Source: Allodiplogaster sudhausi (taxonomy: Eukaryota; Nematoda; Chromadorea; Rhabditida; Diplogasteridae). Taken from it: 64,000 bases of DNA. A model generated the notes under the pieces. The model was given only the letters and a program-made list of their open reading frames with translations, did not search any database and was not told the origin of the DNA. The DNA is taken from assembly GCA_945643635.1 (NCBI GenBank), contig CALZFC010000267.1:744001-808000 (forward strand). The letters run 5' to 3'. This document shows, one piece after another, positions 1 to 10,470 of this stretch (position 1 is its first letter; each line of letters opens with the position of its first letter). Both the position numbers and the translations under genes were made by a program.

Positions 1-98
1 GGCAGCTTAACATTGTTTTTTGTCGTTTTTCCGTCAAAAAGTATTATTTAAATACAAAAAGAAAATAATATTAATAAAGTTGATATGTCCACTTTCAG

Positions 99-600
99 AA
101 AGCCGAGGAGCTCGTGTCTGTCCGCTCGAGATCTCGCACTCCGCCTCTCGCTCACGGGCGATATCGATCGACGTATGCTTATGCTTCTTCTTATTTTTTT
201 TCAAATAAAATTTTTATCATTCTAAAATTATTAAATAAATATAAAAACATTGACAGCATTTTCTTGCTGAGAGGATCTGTTTCCTCCAGTGGTTGGTTGG
301 ATGGTTGGCAAAAACAATGTTTTAAAGCAGAAGCAAGAGCTTGAATTCAAGTGAAAAGTTTGATGTAAACAAAACATGTAAGCGTGGCACTTTTGGAACG
401 TTTTCTTCAAAATCGATTTCAGAGCAAACCCACCGACACGGACGACTCCGACACGAAGACGGCCGATTGGGGAGAGGGAGGATCGATATGATAAAGAGGA
501 TGACAAGGACAAGACAGCTTCAGCAGCAGACTGTTAGAGGAGAGAGAGAGCGAGAGATAGAGAGAGTCGAGAGATAGAGAGGAGAGAGAGAAGGAATGGG

Positions 601-642
<42 letters not shown>

Positions 643-1287
643 GGTAGACAGTTTTGTTTGATTTCATCTTAAAAGCAAATAAGAAATTGTTTTATATGCG
701 ACTTAAAGGAGAAAAAATTCATTCTCAGCTAGCACAAAAGTGAAGAACTAGAGATCAATTTGTAGACTAATTGTGAGGCTGTACATGCAATGAATGCAGC
801 ATGCTTGTTTAGGATATTGAAATGAGAAGATAGTAAAGAGCCTAATTCAAGTGTCAAGCAATTTTTTTTTTTGAAATTATGCGATTAATGTATTGTTTTT
901 TCTCTAAATTTTCTTTTAACCATTTTAAATGAATTAAAAAGATGGTATCTTTCTATAGTTGCCGGATCGAGTTCGCGACAGCAGCGTCAACGTTACAATG
1001 TAAGCATATTTTTATCCATTTAAAAGGTTTCTTTCTAATTGTAAACAAAATGTTATTAACCTATACATACTTATATCTTACAATAAAAGAGAAAAATCAT
1101 TTTATTCATATGCTAAATGAGAACTGCTAGACAAACGAGATGAATTGTTGGAATCTTGCAGAGTATTTAATAATATCTGAAAAATGAGCTCAAAGTTATT
1201 TAAAAAATTATTTCAGGAAATCTATGCAGAAGAAGAAGAGCAGCAGGCCAGCAATGGATTTGGCGGCAGAACGCTTGGAGAGCGCGG
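99..1287 (+). CDS. Arg/Ser-rich protein, four internal exons (partial gene)
   Basis: I do not recognise the family. Four exons join in one frame: 99-172, 423-532, 959-999 and 1217-1287, each after an AG acceptor and before a GT donor, with matching phases (2, 1, 0). The first encodes an RS-type stretch (VRSRSRTPPLAHGRYRS). The second is basic then acidic (GEREDRYDKEDDKDK), the third is SSSRQQRQRYN, and the fourth is Glu/Gln-rich (EIYAEEEEQQ) followed by GFGGRTLGER. Low-complexity RS, acidic and Gly/Arg segments are typical of RNA-processing proteins, but that is inference only. The gene starts outside the window on the left, and its next exon after 1287 was not found. The last donor lies at the edge of a 20-bp minisatellite. 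Confidence 0.5.
537..648 (+). repeat. (GA)n microsatellite
   Basis: Imperfect GAGA repeat directly downstream of the donor at 533, so it begins the intron of the RS-rich gene. It creates spurious reading frames on both strands. Confidence 0.9.
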
Positions 1288-1405
1288 GTACTGTATCCAT
1301 GAGAAGAGGTACGGTACCCATGAGAGGGGGTACGGTACCCATGGGAAGGGGTACGGTACCCATGGGAAGGGGTACGGTCTTCATGAGAAGGGTATGGTAC
1401 CCACT
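1284..1405 (+). repeat. Minisatellite, about 20-bp unit
   Basis: About six imperfect copies of a unit like GGTACGGTACCCATGAGAAG. The array begins at the 5' splice site of the exon ending at 1287. The unit contains the palindrome GGTACGGTACC. It is open in several frames, but these are not thought to be coding. Confidence 0.85.
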
Positions 1406-1429
1406 AAAAGGGTCACTTTTCGGATATAA

Positions 1430-1971
1430 GATTGAAAGTTGTTTTGTCATTTGTTTCATTTATTTTTTGTCGAAATCCACCCAAAGCCGCCTTTTTTACA
1501 ACTGCGCCTTTAGTTCGCTACACATTGATGTTTACTTGTCAGGTTCTTTGTTGGATATGTGTGACTCGTGATGTCCTCTTCTTAATTTCAACTAATTCTA
1601 GTTGATTCCTATTTCGATTCCGAATTAGAATGGAAATAAAATTTAATCTTATCCTATTCTAGTTGGCCCGAACTGCTCTGAAACAAGTATATCCTATTAG
1701 TACGTACACGGCGTGATAACTAAGATTACTGACATGATTCCTTCTTAAGTTCAAAATCACAGGGAAGGAGGAAACAGGTGGAAGAGTGAAATGAAATTAA
1801 CAATGAAACAAGGATGATTAAAAAACTGAGCTCGAAAAATCGGGTATACGAACCGATTAAAAGGATGTTGTACAAACATTTTAGTAACACTTGGGTTAAT
1901 TACTCAAATTTTTTTTATTTAATTTACATAGTTTCCTAAACAAGTAAATACAACTAGTTTTTCTTCACAAA
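1430..1971. other. AT-rich stretch with no recognised gene
   Basis: No exon-like segment seen on either strand. A weak resemblance to a nematode spliced leader near 1893 was considered and rejected. Confidence 0.5.
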
Positions 1972-2163
1972 TCAAGTTCCAGTGCTGTCGATCGCCGTTT
2001 TGGGCGAGTCCATCTTATATTTCTCAAACATATGACGAATGTCAACGACGCGAGCGCGGACTGCAAAGACATTTGCTTTTGGATAATAACCCACTCCCAC
2101 CACTCCTCGTTGGATGAAATGCACCCCTTCATGAAGGTAAATACGACTCCATGAGTCTTTCAT
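1972..2163 (-). CDS. Possible terminal exon of an unidentified gene
   Basis: A 63-codon open stretch ends in a stop and has non-repetitive, protein-like composition (for example GVHFIQRGVVGVGYYPKANV, then HMFEKYKMDS). It is more GC-rich than its surroundings, and an AG acceptor (...GTATGAAAG) lies at its start. An in-frame ATG sits at 2161-2163, but this looks more like an internal acceptor than a true start. I do not recognise a family and found no upstream exon. It could also be chance. Confidence 0.3.
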   Translation of the reverse strand: MKDSWSRIYLHEGVHFIQRGVVGVGYYPKANVFAVRARVVDIRHMFEKYKMDSPKTAIDSTGT

Positions 2164-2993
2164 ACAACATCAGGAGAATAAAAAGAAGAAGAAAAAAGAT
2201 ACTCATGGAGTAGTCAGCACCCAGCGAAGGCTAGTCAACCATTTGCTGCCGAATGATATGAGTTAGAATGATGGGGAGAGGATTAGGAGATAAATGAAGG
2301 AGAACACGTTAATTTGCACCCTTTAAATAATCGATATTCCTCGAGAGAACTTTTAAAGTTCGGCAGCGATTGTTCTTTGCGTGAGATATGTAACTTTAAG
2401 TGCGTGCACATTAAGATGAGAAATAATGCGTGAAATAGTTAGGACTTTAGAAAATCACGCTTTATCCCCATCTTCCAAAGTTTCAAATGATTTAAGTCAC
2501 TTCATCGACGCAGAGTGCCTGCCTCTCCGGGAGCTCTCGCTCTTGCGTCCATTGTAACATTCTTACATAGTTCACTATTGCATTAATCAAGTATGGGAAA
2601 CGTAATATTACTTATTTAAAAATTAAGTAGAAATAGAAATAGAAAAATAAATAAAACAACATAATTAACAAACTGGCTCAGTCACCATGTGCTGCGCAAG
2701 CTGATTAAATCGTCCTCACACTCTCTCTTCGGCCACAAGATACTCTTCTCCTCTTGAGCGTTTTCCATGACTCCGTTAATATGAAAATTGCAAACCAAAT
2801 TTCAAAATCGAAAGCAATTTTGCAATGCTTGGACAGGGCGAAGACTAGAAATGTTAGTTGTGTTTATTTACATTATTCCCTTTTATATATTTTTGAAAGT
2901 GCATTTATCATTAACTACAATCATATTAGATATCCAGCATATCTGCATATTTAGATTCTTGAATTCAAACTCTTTTCTTTCAAGTTGAATTAG

Positions 2994-3832
2994 TCATTAA
3001 GTGTTAATCGCCCGTGGACTCTGCACGTCGTGGACAACTACCAGAATGTGCGGATGGAAGGAGTGAACAAATGGGATTATTAATAACAATTTTGAATTGA
3101 CGAATTTTGAATTGGTTATCAAATAATTTGAGGAGGTGATGCGCATCGCGCGGCCGCACAACCCGGGCGCGGACTACACGGGCACTCACCACAGAGGAAG
3201 ACGAAGATCTTCTTGTATACCAAAGAGCATTCCTTCAGGTCTGCTGGGTGCGCCAGCGTCCCGGCTTCACCCACCGCTTCTGCATCCAAGACCCCTCCGG
3301 CCAGGTTCTCCTCGAGCACACTGCCGCCGACCAAAGCAACAACCACTTCTACGTTCGTATTGAGTCATCATATGGTTTCCCTCTCGAAAATGAATGCAAT
3401 AGATCGTTTATACTGAATTCAATAGGTAAAATGAATTAATTTACAGGTGACCTCGACCTTCGGGCAGAACGTTGGCGAGATCCGCAAGATGTGGGGAGGA
3501 ATCATGAAGGAGCTCTGCACCGACGCGGACAACTTCGGCGTGCGATGTTCGTGTTATCAGAGCTAAATGCAATATCAGTGAGGGAAATGATTACGAAGTC
3601 ATTTCCTTTCCTTGCAGTACCGATGTCTCTGCCGGTGGAACAAAAGGCGACTCTCCTCGGGGCCACCTTCCTCATTGTTCATTTCCAAATTATTTTACTT
3701 TAATGCCGCATTGAAAATATGTAATAAACAGGAAATTTTGTGAGTAAAGAGAACTCTTCATTTGAGGACTTTGTCTTCTTCGAAGATGGCGCGGACACCG
3801 CGGCTCCTCGTGGAGGCTTGCGCCTCTTCTGA
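2994..3832 (+). CDS. Phospholipid scramblase, C-terminal exons (possibly damaged)
   Basis: Scramblases (PLSCR/SCRM family) move phospholipids between leaflets of a membrane in a calcium-dependent way. Exons are 2994-3047 (RPWTLHVVDNYQN), 3133 to about 3217 (EVMRIARP), 3239-3352 (WVRQRPGFTHRFCIQDPSGQ), 3447-3546 (VGEIRKMWGG, then LCTDADNFGV), 3618-3676 (KATLLGATFLI) and 3767-3832 (DFVFFEDGADTAAPRGGLRL, stop). The TDADNFG and KATLLGATFLIDFVFFE blocks are diagnostic of the family. The last three junctions are phase-consistent. Between EVMRIARP and WVRQ, where the family has a Cys-rich palmitoylation segment, the frame changes without a normal GT donor. That suggests a short GC-AG intron, an assembly error or a disabling lesion. 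The N-terminal half was not found upstream. Confidence 0.8.
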
Positions 3833-4027
3833 GTGCCTTCCTTCCCTAACTTCTCTCTGCTTCCCTCACTCGTCTCTCCTCTATCCCCATCCCCATGCTT
3901 CCGAACCCTTTTCTTCAACTCGCCAAATAAAGTAGTGAGGCAGAAAAAGCATGATCCTTTTACACTGCTGGAAGAAATATAAAAGATTAACTTACATATG
4001 GTTTTCTCTTCATTAAGGGAATATTAT

Positions 4028-4085
4028 TGGAGGGGGGAGGGCGTTCTATTAAAGGGAGGGGCACAAAAAGAGAAAATACGGTAAT
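4028..4085. mobile_element. Solo end of a TIR element
   Basis: G-rich stretch ending in GAGAAAATACGGTA. This is the same terminus, in the same orientation, as the right end of the complete element at 36092-36507. Only one end is recognisable. Confidence 0.5.
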
Positions 4086-4619
4086 TTAACATTCGAGCAA
4101 AGTTAACCAATATTTCAGTACAAACGCGGATATCTTGAGATTCGTCTGCCGACTCAACCTTGCGCCATCTTTATTTTTATTTTTTCGCCAGGCTATTCTT
4201 TAGTTGCACAACGAAGCTCTTTTGCTAAAACATAAATGTGAGAGAACATGGAGAAAACGTGCCGAAACCTAAGTATTAAAGTGCCGGAATGATAAAGGAT
4301 TGAAAAGCGTCAAGATGAAAATTCATGAAAAATCAGTGTAAGATCAAATGAATTAATGATTAATCCGCGTAGAGAATGTCCGTGATTCGAATCGTTGCCT
4401 CGGCGACGTTCTCCGATGGCCCGGGAACGCCAAAGCCGAACCTCGCATGGACAGCCGCGAATATCTCCGGCTTTAGTTGACTCAGAACCTGGTTTGACGT
4501 GTATTATTGAAAATTAATTCACAACATAAAGGAAGGATCCGACGAAACATTGAAGTATGTTTGCGAATCTCCATGAATTTGCAAACATGAAGAACCTTGT
4601 TTCGCGAGAGAAAACTGTA

Positions 4620-5500
4620 TTATTTGAATTCAAGATGCATGAAGACTTGTAAACTCTCGAATCCAGAGACTTTTTGCATCCAAATGAAAATTCAAATGAC
4701 TGGCTAAATAATGATTTTCATAAAGCAGGATCCCCACCAATCGAACTTTTAGCAAAACGTTGATCACTCTGGAAGATAAAATAGAAGTTGTTTTTTCGTC
4801 GGATACCTTCTTTAATAATTAAATTATTAAAATCAATTTTTTGTCCTCAAAATTCGCTAAATTATTGCAATAAGGAAAGAAAAGGCATTAAAACCTTTCC
4901 GAAGGACATCCACGCCAGAGTGGGCACCGCGATACGGAACATCTCCATTCGATCTCGCCGGTTGTCCTTTGAACAAGTACATATTTGTTAATAAACTGAC
5001 CATCCCTCTCCCATACGTGTTTTAAACTTCTTTGGATATTTGATTTCCATCGTCTGTGATGCCATTTGTTATTTGAATGCAAGAGGCATGTGCTTTTAAA
5101 CTCTCGATACTGGAGACTCTTTTTATCCAAAAGAAATATAAATGTCTGGCTAAATAGTGATTTTCATAACGCTGGGCCACCCACATATCAAACTTTAAGT
5201 CCAGCGTTGATCACGATGGAAGATAAAAGAAGAAGCAATTTTTCGTCGGATAGCTCCTTTAATTATTAATTAAATCAATTTTCCCCTCAAAATTAGCTAA
5301 AGGGGACATCCTAACCTTGGCAAAGGACATCCACGCCAGGGAGGGAACCACGATTCGGTACATCTCCATTCGACAGCGTCGGTTGTCCTTTGAACAAGTA
5401 TTGATGAATGCACTGTTTATGCCTGCCACATACATACATATGCATGTACATAAGGGATTTACACTTCTGTAGATATTTGATTTCCATTGTTTGAGGTGCG
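4620..5500 (+). repeat. Tandem duplication of about 440 bp containing one kelch-gene exon
   Basis: 4620-5070 and 5071-5500 are diverged direct repeats. Each carries a 72-nt minus-strand exon flanked by splice sites (4905-4976 and 5316-5387), reading DNRR-R-MEM-RI-VP-LAWMSF. Copy 2 of the segmental duplication has a single unit (about 37440-37860) that resembles the 5071-5500 unit more closely. Confidence 0.85.
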
Positions 5501-6007
5501 ATTAAAACAGCTAAAAACCCTATATTGTTTAATGTTAAATAGTGTTCTTGCTAAATTAAGAGAATAACAAAATAAAATTAAAAAGAAAAGAAAATTAATT
5601 TACACTCATTATGACAAGAAGACGACCCGACAATTGGCAGTACGCAGCGGAAAGGGCGGTGAACATATTTCTAAATACACATTATCGTTTCTCTAAATGG
5701 CATCCTCTTGTGTGAGGCAAAAGGTGTTTGTTCAAGATTGAGTTTCCAACTCCTTTAACGAAGAATGCTATATTTGAGTGAAAATAAAGGCTGACGGTAG
5801 CTGAAAGAGGCGCTGCCATCTGGACGATGCAATGTCGAGTCGCCAGACGAATCTCGAGGCGACGTCGTTTACGAAGCCGCCTACAACGAAGAGCCACTTG
5901 TTTACTGCGATCACTGGGTGCGCAACTATGCGCGCCTCCGGAAAGCCGTGGATCTACAAGAAGTGCACTTCCTACCCTTCTACCATCCCGAGAGATGGGC
6001 CTGACAC

Positions 6008-7012
6008 CAGAGGTGTCAACGGGCCCAACATTTTTGGGCCAACCCTGCCCTGAGGGCCCAAAGTCTTGGCCTTGCAAATTTCCGGGCCTTGTAATTTTGG
6101 GCCCTGCCCTGCCCGGCCCGGCCCTTGGGCCCGTTTGAGCCCGATTTTCAAAATCCGAAAAAAAAATTTTTTTCTTCAAAAATTGGTATTATGTTAGTTG
6201 GGGGTTTGTTTTGGGCTTGCATGCAGTTTAACAAAGTAACTGAACCCCAAGTGTCTCCTCTGTTCCTTGCAACGCAGCGTGTGGCTGCCGTGCGGGAGGA
6301 CGCTTCCGCTAGTGCGCGTCTTACCGCGACACCCAGATCGAATTCGGTGAGGCAGAGTTAGTGGTAGATGTCTTTGCTCTCGAGTGAGTGGAAGAAGAGA
6401 GCCATGCCGCGAGTTCCCAGATTTCCGTCTCCGTAGTCCGTATCAGCCACTGTGTGTCGTCGTGCGTGCCACGTCGTAGTATCCCGCTTCAGAACAAAGC
6501 TTGGCATCCATCTGCATCAAAGAGAACCTCGCGGTCCACTTCCTGGATGTACTTCTTGGCGACGTCGTTGGTGGCCGTGGCCGAGTCCATTGAACGGGAG
6601 AGAGTAAACAGTTTCTTGAGGCGGAAGCACTCATGCACACAGGCAGATCACAAGTGCAAACACGTGAAAAATCGTTTGCTAGTAAAGTAGGGTAATTTTA
6701 TTAAACTGCATGCAAGCACAAAAGTGTTCTCCATGTTCGAAAACCCCCTGGGCACAGTTTGAGTGAAATGCAAAGCAAAAATATGTTGCCCCCCACCCCC
6801 AAGTAACATGCCACTATATATAAACCAATTTCTAATACTTCCGAAAATGTAAAGTTTATGTCTTTACCATCAATTTGCTAGGAATTTCTGTCTTGAGGGC
6901 CCAATCGGGCCTACGGGCCGGCTCAACTTTTCTTGGGCCCTGCCCGGCCCGGGGCCTTGGAAAATTGATCCAGCCAGCCCTGATCGTCAGGGCCGGCCCA
7001 TTGACACCTCTG
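6008..7012. mobile_element. Non-autonomous hAT-type element, 1,005 bp
   Basis: Terminal inverted repeats begin CAGAGGTGTCAA and end TTGACACCTCTG, followed inward by GGGCCC-rich subterminal sequence. Flanking 8-bp target duplications are CCTGACAC (6000-6007) and CCTAGCAC (7013-7020). The allelic empty site in copy 2 (near 38352) reads CCTAGCAC once. A CAGNG terminus with an 8-bp duplication is the hAT superfamily signature. No transposase is visible. Minus-strand sequence around 6483-6650 is open and protein-like (SMDSATATNDVAKKYIQEVD) and could be a captured gene fragment. Confidence 0.9.
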
Positions 7013-8837
7013 CCTAGCACAGAGGCCCATTAGCTGCGGGCCTGGACGGGCCAAGTTTTGGGCCTTAAATTAAATGCTGGCCACCTATTTTTGTTGCTAG
7101 TGTCTATCTCTGCTAGCAGAAAGTGTTTCCTATATCGCGTTTTAATTGAAAGTATTTCTGCAACATGTAAGTAGAGAATATCATAATGCATTGTCATATG
7201 GCATATCAAATATTGTGTAAATTTCGACTGCCTGGTTTTGAAAGCAGTGAAGAAACAATAATAGTGAAGAAACAATAATACATGTACGTAGATATAAAAA
7301 CCACTCTTATCAACAGACTTTCTTCTATTGATGAAATCGCAAAGAACGTGTGCCTTATATATATAAGGATAGCGTAGAAATTGCTGACCGGGTCCGGAAG
7401 TGTCTGCCAACGTTCGAATATCTCACGGTTGATGTCGAAAATGTGGAGATTACCGAGGGACATGTCAAGCGGTACGTGATTCTTAAAAAGATATTAAGCG
7501 ATTAATTATTTCGAATTAAGATACTAATATCCAACAAAACAACTATTACAATAAATATATTTAAAAAAAACATCAGAAATTAAATGAAAAACAAAAATAA
7601 AGCTTAAAAATATTTACCATTCTAAACATAAAGCCACCGCAGAAAACAATAATGTCCCGGATACCAGCTGGCGTCTCCTGACAAAAATGACAATTTGCTA
7701 TTCATTTGTATATGTATATCACTATGTATGTACATAATAAACACAGGTTTTTTTTTTCATTTTATTCCTAAAATATTTATTTAGTTTTCAAAATAAAAAT
7801 TTAAAATAAAGGCTAAATTAAAGGATACCGTGCTAACCATTCTGACTGTCACGAGTGCGGAGTTAGAGATCGCAGAGAATCCAGTCGGTAGACCAAGTTC
7901 AGTGATTCTTTGAGTGGAATTGGCAAATAACACTCACATTTCAGATGCATAAAGAATATAGAAGGGAAATAATTAAAACTATATTAAGTACTCTTCTCAA
8001 AAGTTGGCCTTGATTTTATTGAGCGATTCTGTGAGAAAGAAGAAGAATTCGTCATGGCGCACTGCTTCCATTATGAGTTGCTCCTGCATCATTTATCAAC
8101 GGCACTTTATGTGTTCACATCTTTCCAATCAATTTTTCTTTTCGGAAAACCATTTGCAAAAACTTAATCTTTTGTTTGTGCCGTTATATTTTTTTTTTTA
8201 CAAAAATGATATATTATTGAGCGTATTATTTTTAGTCGATAATAATAAAATAATTAAAAAAAAGGAGTTGTCTTACTGTTAATATTGGAAGGAATTCTCG
8301 AAGATGATCATCAATAGGAACATGGTTTGGGAGACCGTTGCCTTCAAATCAAACTAAATACATCAAACAAATCAAACGAAACCGAGAACGAGAAAAAAAG
8401 AGAAGAATTAAAATAGCGAAAGAACAGGATAGAGAAGCCAACAACAATATGTAGATATGTACATTTGCGTGTAGGGCGTAGGCGAATCAAATCATTTTGA
8501 TTTTAAAAATTCAAATATTTTTCATCGCGATTTATTTAGTTATTTAAATTAAATTTCAATTTAAAATAATTAAGAATAACGGACCTGAAAGTGCACGATG
8601 GCATATGTAGTAATTCAGCAGAGGATCCGCCCTCCAGCTCAAGTCGGAGGGGCTGAAGTAGAAGTGCATCAGCCTGGGAAAACATTTTATGAAAATGAAC
8701 ATAAAATCACATTTCTTACTATTAATTTAAAAAAAAAACAAACCGAGCAGAGATAAGGTCGATCAGCACCTTTGTGTCGGTGTAGCTGCTGAACAAGGCG
8801 ATGTTTCCGGAGACGAGAATCGTGTGAGGGACTTGAA

Positions 8838-8940
8838 TGAGAGAGAGAGAGAGAGATAGGGAGAGAGAGAGGGGAGAGAGAGAGAGAGAAAGAGAGGGAG
8901 AGGGAGGGGAGAGAGAAGGAGAAAGAGAGAGGGAGAGGAC
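8838..8940 (+). repeat. (GA)n microsatellite in a kelch intron
   Basis: GA-rich tract, a pyrimidine tract on the sense strand of the gene, just before the acceptor of the second kelch exon. The corresponding tract in copy 2 is at about 40288-40385 and is of different length. Confidence 0.9.
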
Positions 8941-9068
8941 AGTTGGAGATCAACAACGTAGAGAACCCTCTTCCGCGAGGGAGCGAAAGAGAAAGAGAAG
9001 GACAAACGCGTAAGGATGCTCCTGAAGGCCTGCGCTACGGGGTCCTCGTGACGAGGAAGCTCTTCCAT

Positions 9069-9965
9069 CTGGAAGATTCAAGTTATTTTCTTAGGAGGGA
9101 AAGAAGAAAGAGAGAGAGAGTGAGAGAGAGAAAGAGAGAGAGAGAGAGAGCGATTGAGTATGCAATAGGAATATAGAAAAATGCTGGAGTGGTCAGCAGC
9201 AGCAAGCAATGGAGAAACAGTTGGAGAACGCTGCAGTGTAACTTTGACAGATCGTGAATAAGTCGTATGCCAAAACATTAGGCATCGCTTCACCTTTAAT
9301 TACTCGAACTTAGTTAATTGTTCTGGCTCTTCATTGCCTTGCCTGTAGGCCATGCCTCACAGGTATTTATCACACTTTATGCTCGTAATGGCTCTAGTTG
9401 TAACGTTTCTATAATTTAATTACTCGCACTTTCTTAAGAGACACAACATCATTTTCGTGAGTTCATTTATTTTACATGCTACTAATTCAGGCTATAACAA
9501 CCCCTCCTTTTCCAGATCGTCAACAAGGATGTCCCTCAAAATTTGACCTACTTATTGTCTTACGATCAAATAAGGACTAGCAGCCTCCAATAAAGTATAA
9601 TTTGATTCCGAAACGAATTCATTTAGTCTCGTTCCGTCTGCTCTCCGCCTCCCCAGTTTCCCACTATTACTATTGTGCTCCCGGAGCAACATTCCGAAAG
9701 TTCTCTTTCTTTCGATTCCTCTCTCCCTGTCCCTGCCTCTCTCTCTCTCTTTCTCTCCCACCCTTAGAGACAGGAGCCAGCAGTGAGCATTAAAAACTAT
9801 TTATTGAGCAACAAGACATACATTTTTTCTAAAATTGCAAGTCTTTAAAAAATTTTCACCACAATATAATAGAAGCTAACTTTTAAAACTTATGTACATA
9901 CATATTTATTCAATTTTACGCAATGTTGTGAGATTATATTCAAATGTGAAATGAATATAATGACT
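9069..9965. other. Upstream flank of kelch copy 1, no gene seen
   Basis: Contains a second (GA)n tract (about 9105-9150) and AT-rich sequence. It matches 40523-41315 in copy 2. No exon recognised. Confidence 0.5.
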
Positions 9966-10470
9966 AATAAAAGAATTTATTTATTTATTCAATACATCGT
10001 TATGATTTGACAACATTTAGAAATATTGATCGAGAAGGATAACCAGATTCAATTGTAAAAGTTGAGAAGATAATGTAATGCACCGAGGAGAGGGGGAATA
10101 AGAGAGAGTGAGAGAGAGAGAATTAACTGAATCGAGAACTATGAATAGGGGTGGAAGTGGGTGGATGCAGCCAGCCGATCGCCTCGACACCGAACTGGGG
10201 TTGGCAGGTTCCCAGTTTGGTATGTACGTGGGGTGCGCGACAAGGCTCCATAGATGTACATACGTGTGCGAGCTGTGCACACCTGAGCATCGAGGGACCA
10301 GCTGCTGATTGAGGGGGAAATATCTAAGGGAGATGGGAATGATTACGTATATCGATGAGGAGTAAAATTCTTAGATAATACAAAGTATAACTTAGCAAGG
10401 ATAATTAGCATAAATATGTCGACAAATAGTAACACGGGACCAGAAATGAAACGTAATGCAGTCAAACAGA

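Larger units (their letters stand above)
4360..9068 (-). pseudogene. Kelch-repeat gene, copy 1 (premature stop, hAT in intron)
   Basis: The exon chain runs from an ATG directly after an AG acceptor (9066-9068, MEELPRHEDPVAQAF) to a stop at 4360-4362 (...ITDILYAD). All junctions I could test keep phase. Kelch-type segments are IVFCGGFMFRM (about 7615-7675), NLHIFDIN plus FERWQTLPDP (about 7390-7480), and WLFVVGGFVND plus FVWRLDIASSRWQRLFQLP (about 5808-5960). Kelch repeats build beta-propellers that bind partners, but no BTB domain was recognised, so the role is unknown. A CGA codon of copy 2 reads TGA here (AAC TTT TGA at about 8001), which would truncate the protein before the propeller. The hAT-type element at 6008-7012 lies in an intron, and one 24-codon exon is duplicated. 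Confidence 0.7.

Noticed and set aside
1893..1914. Similarity to the nematode SL1 leader (GGGTTAATTACTCAAATTTT)
   Set aside because: Only 16 of 22 positions match, and no donor GT, SL RNA stems or Sm site follow.
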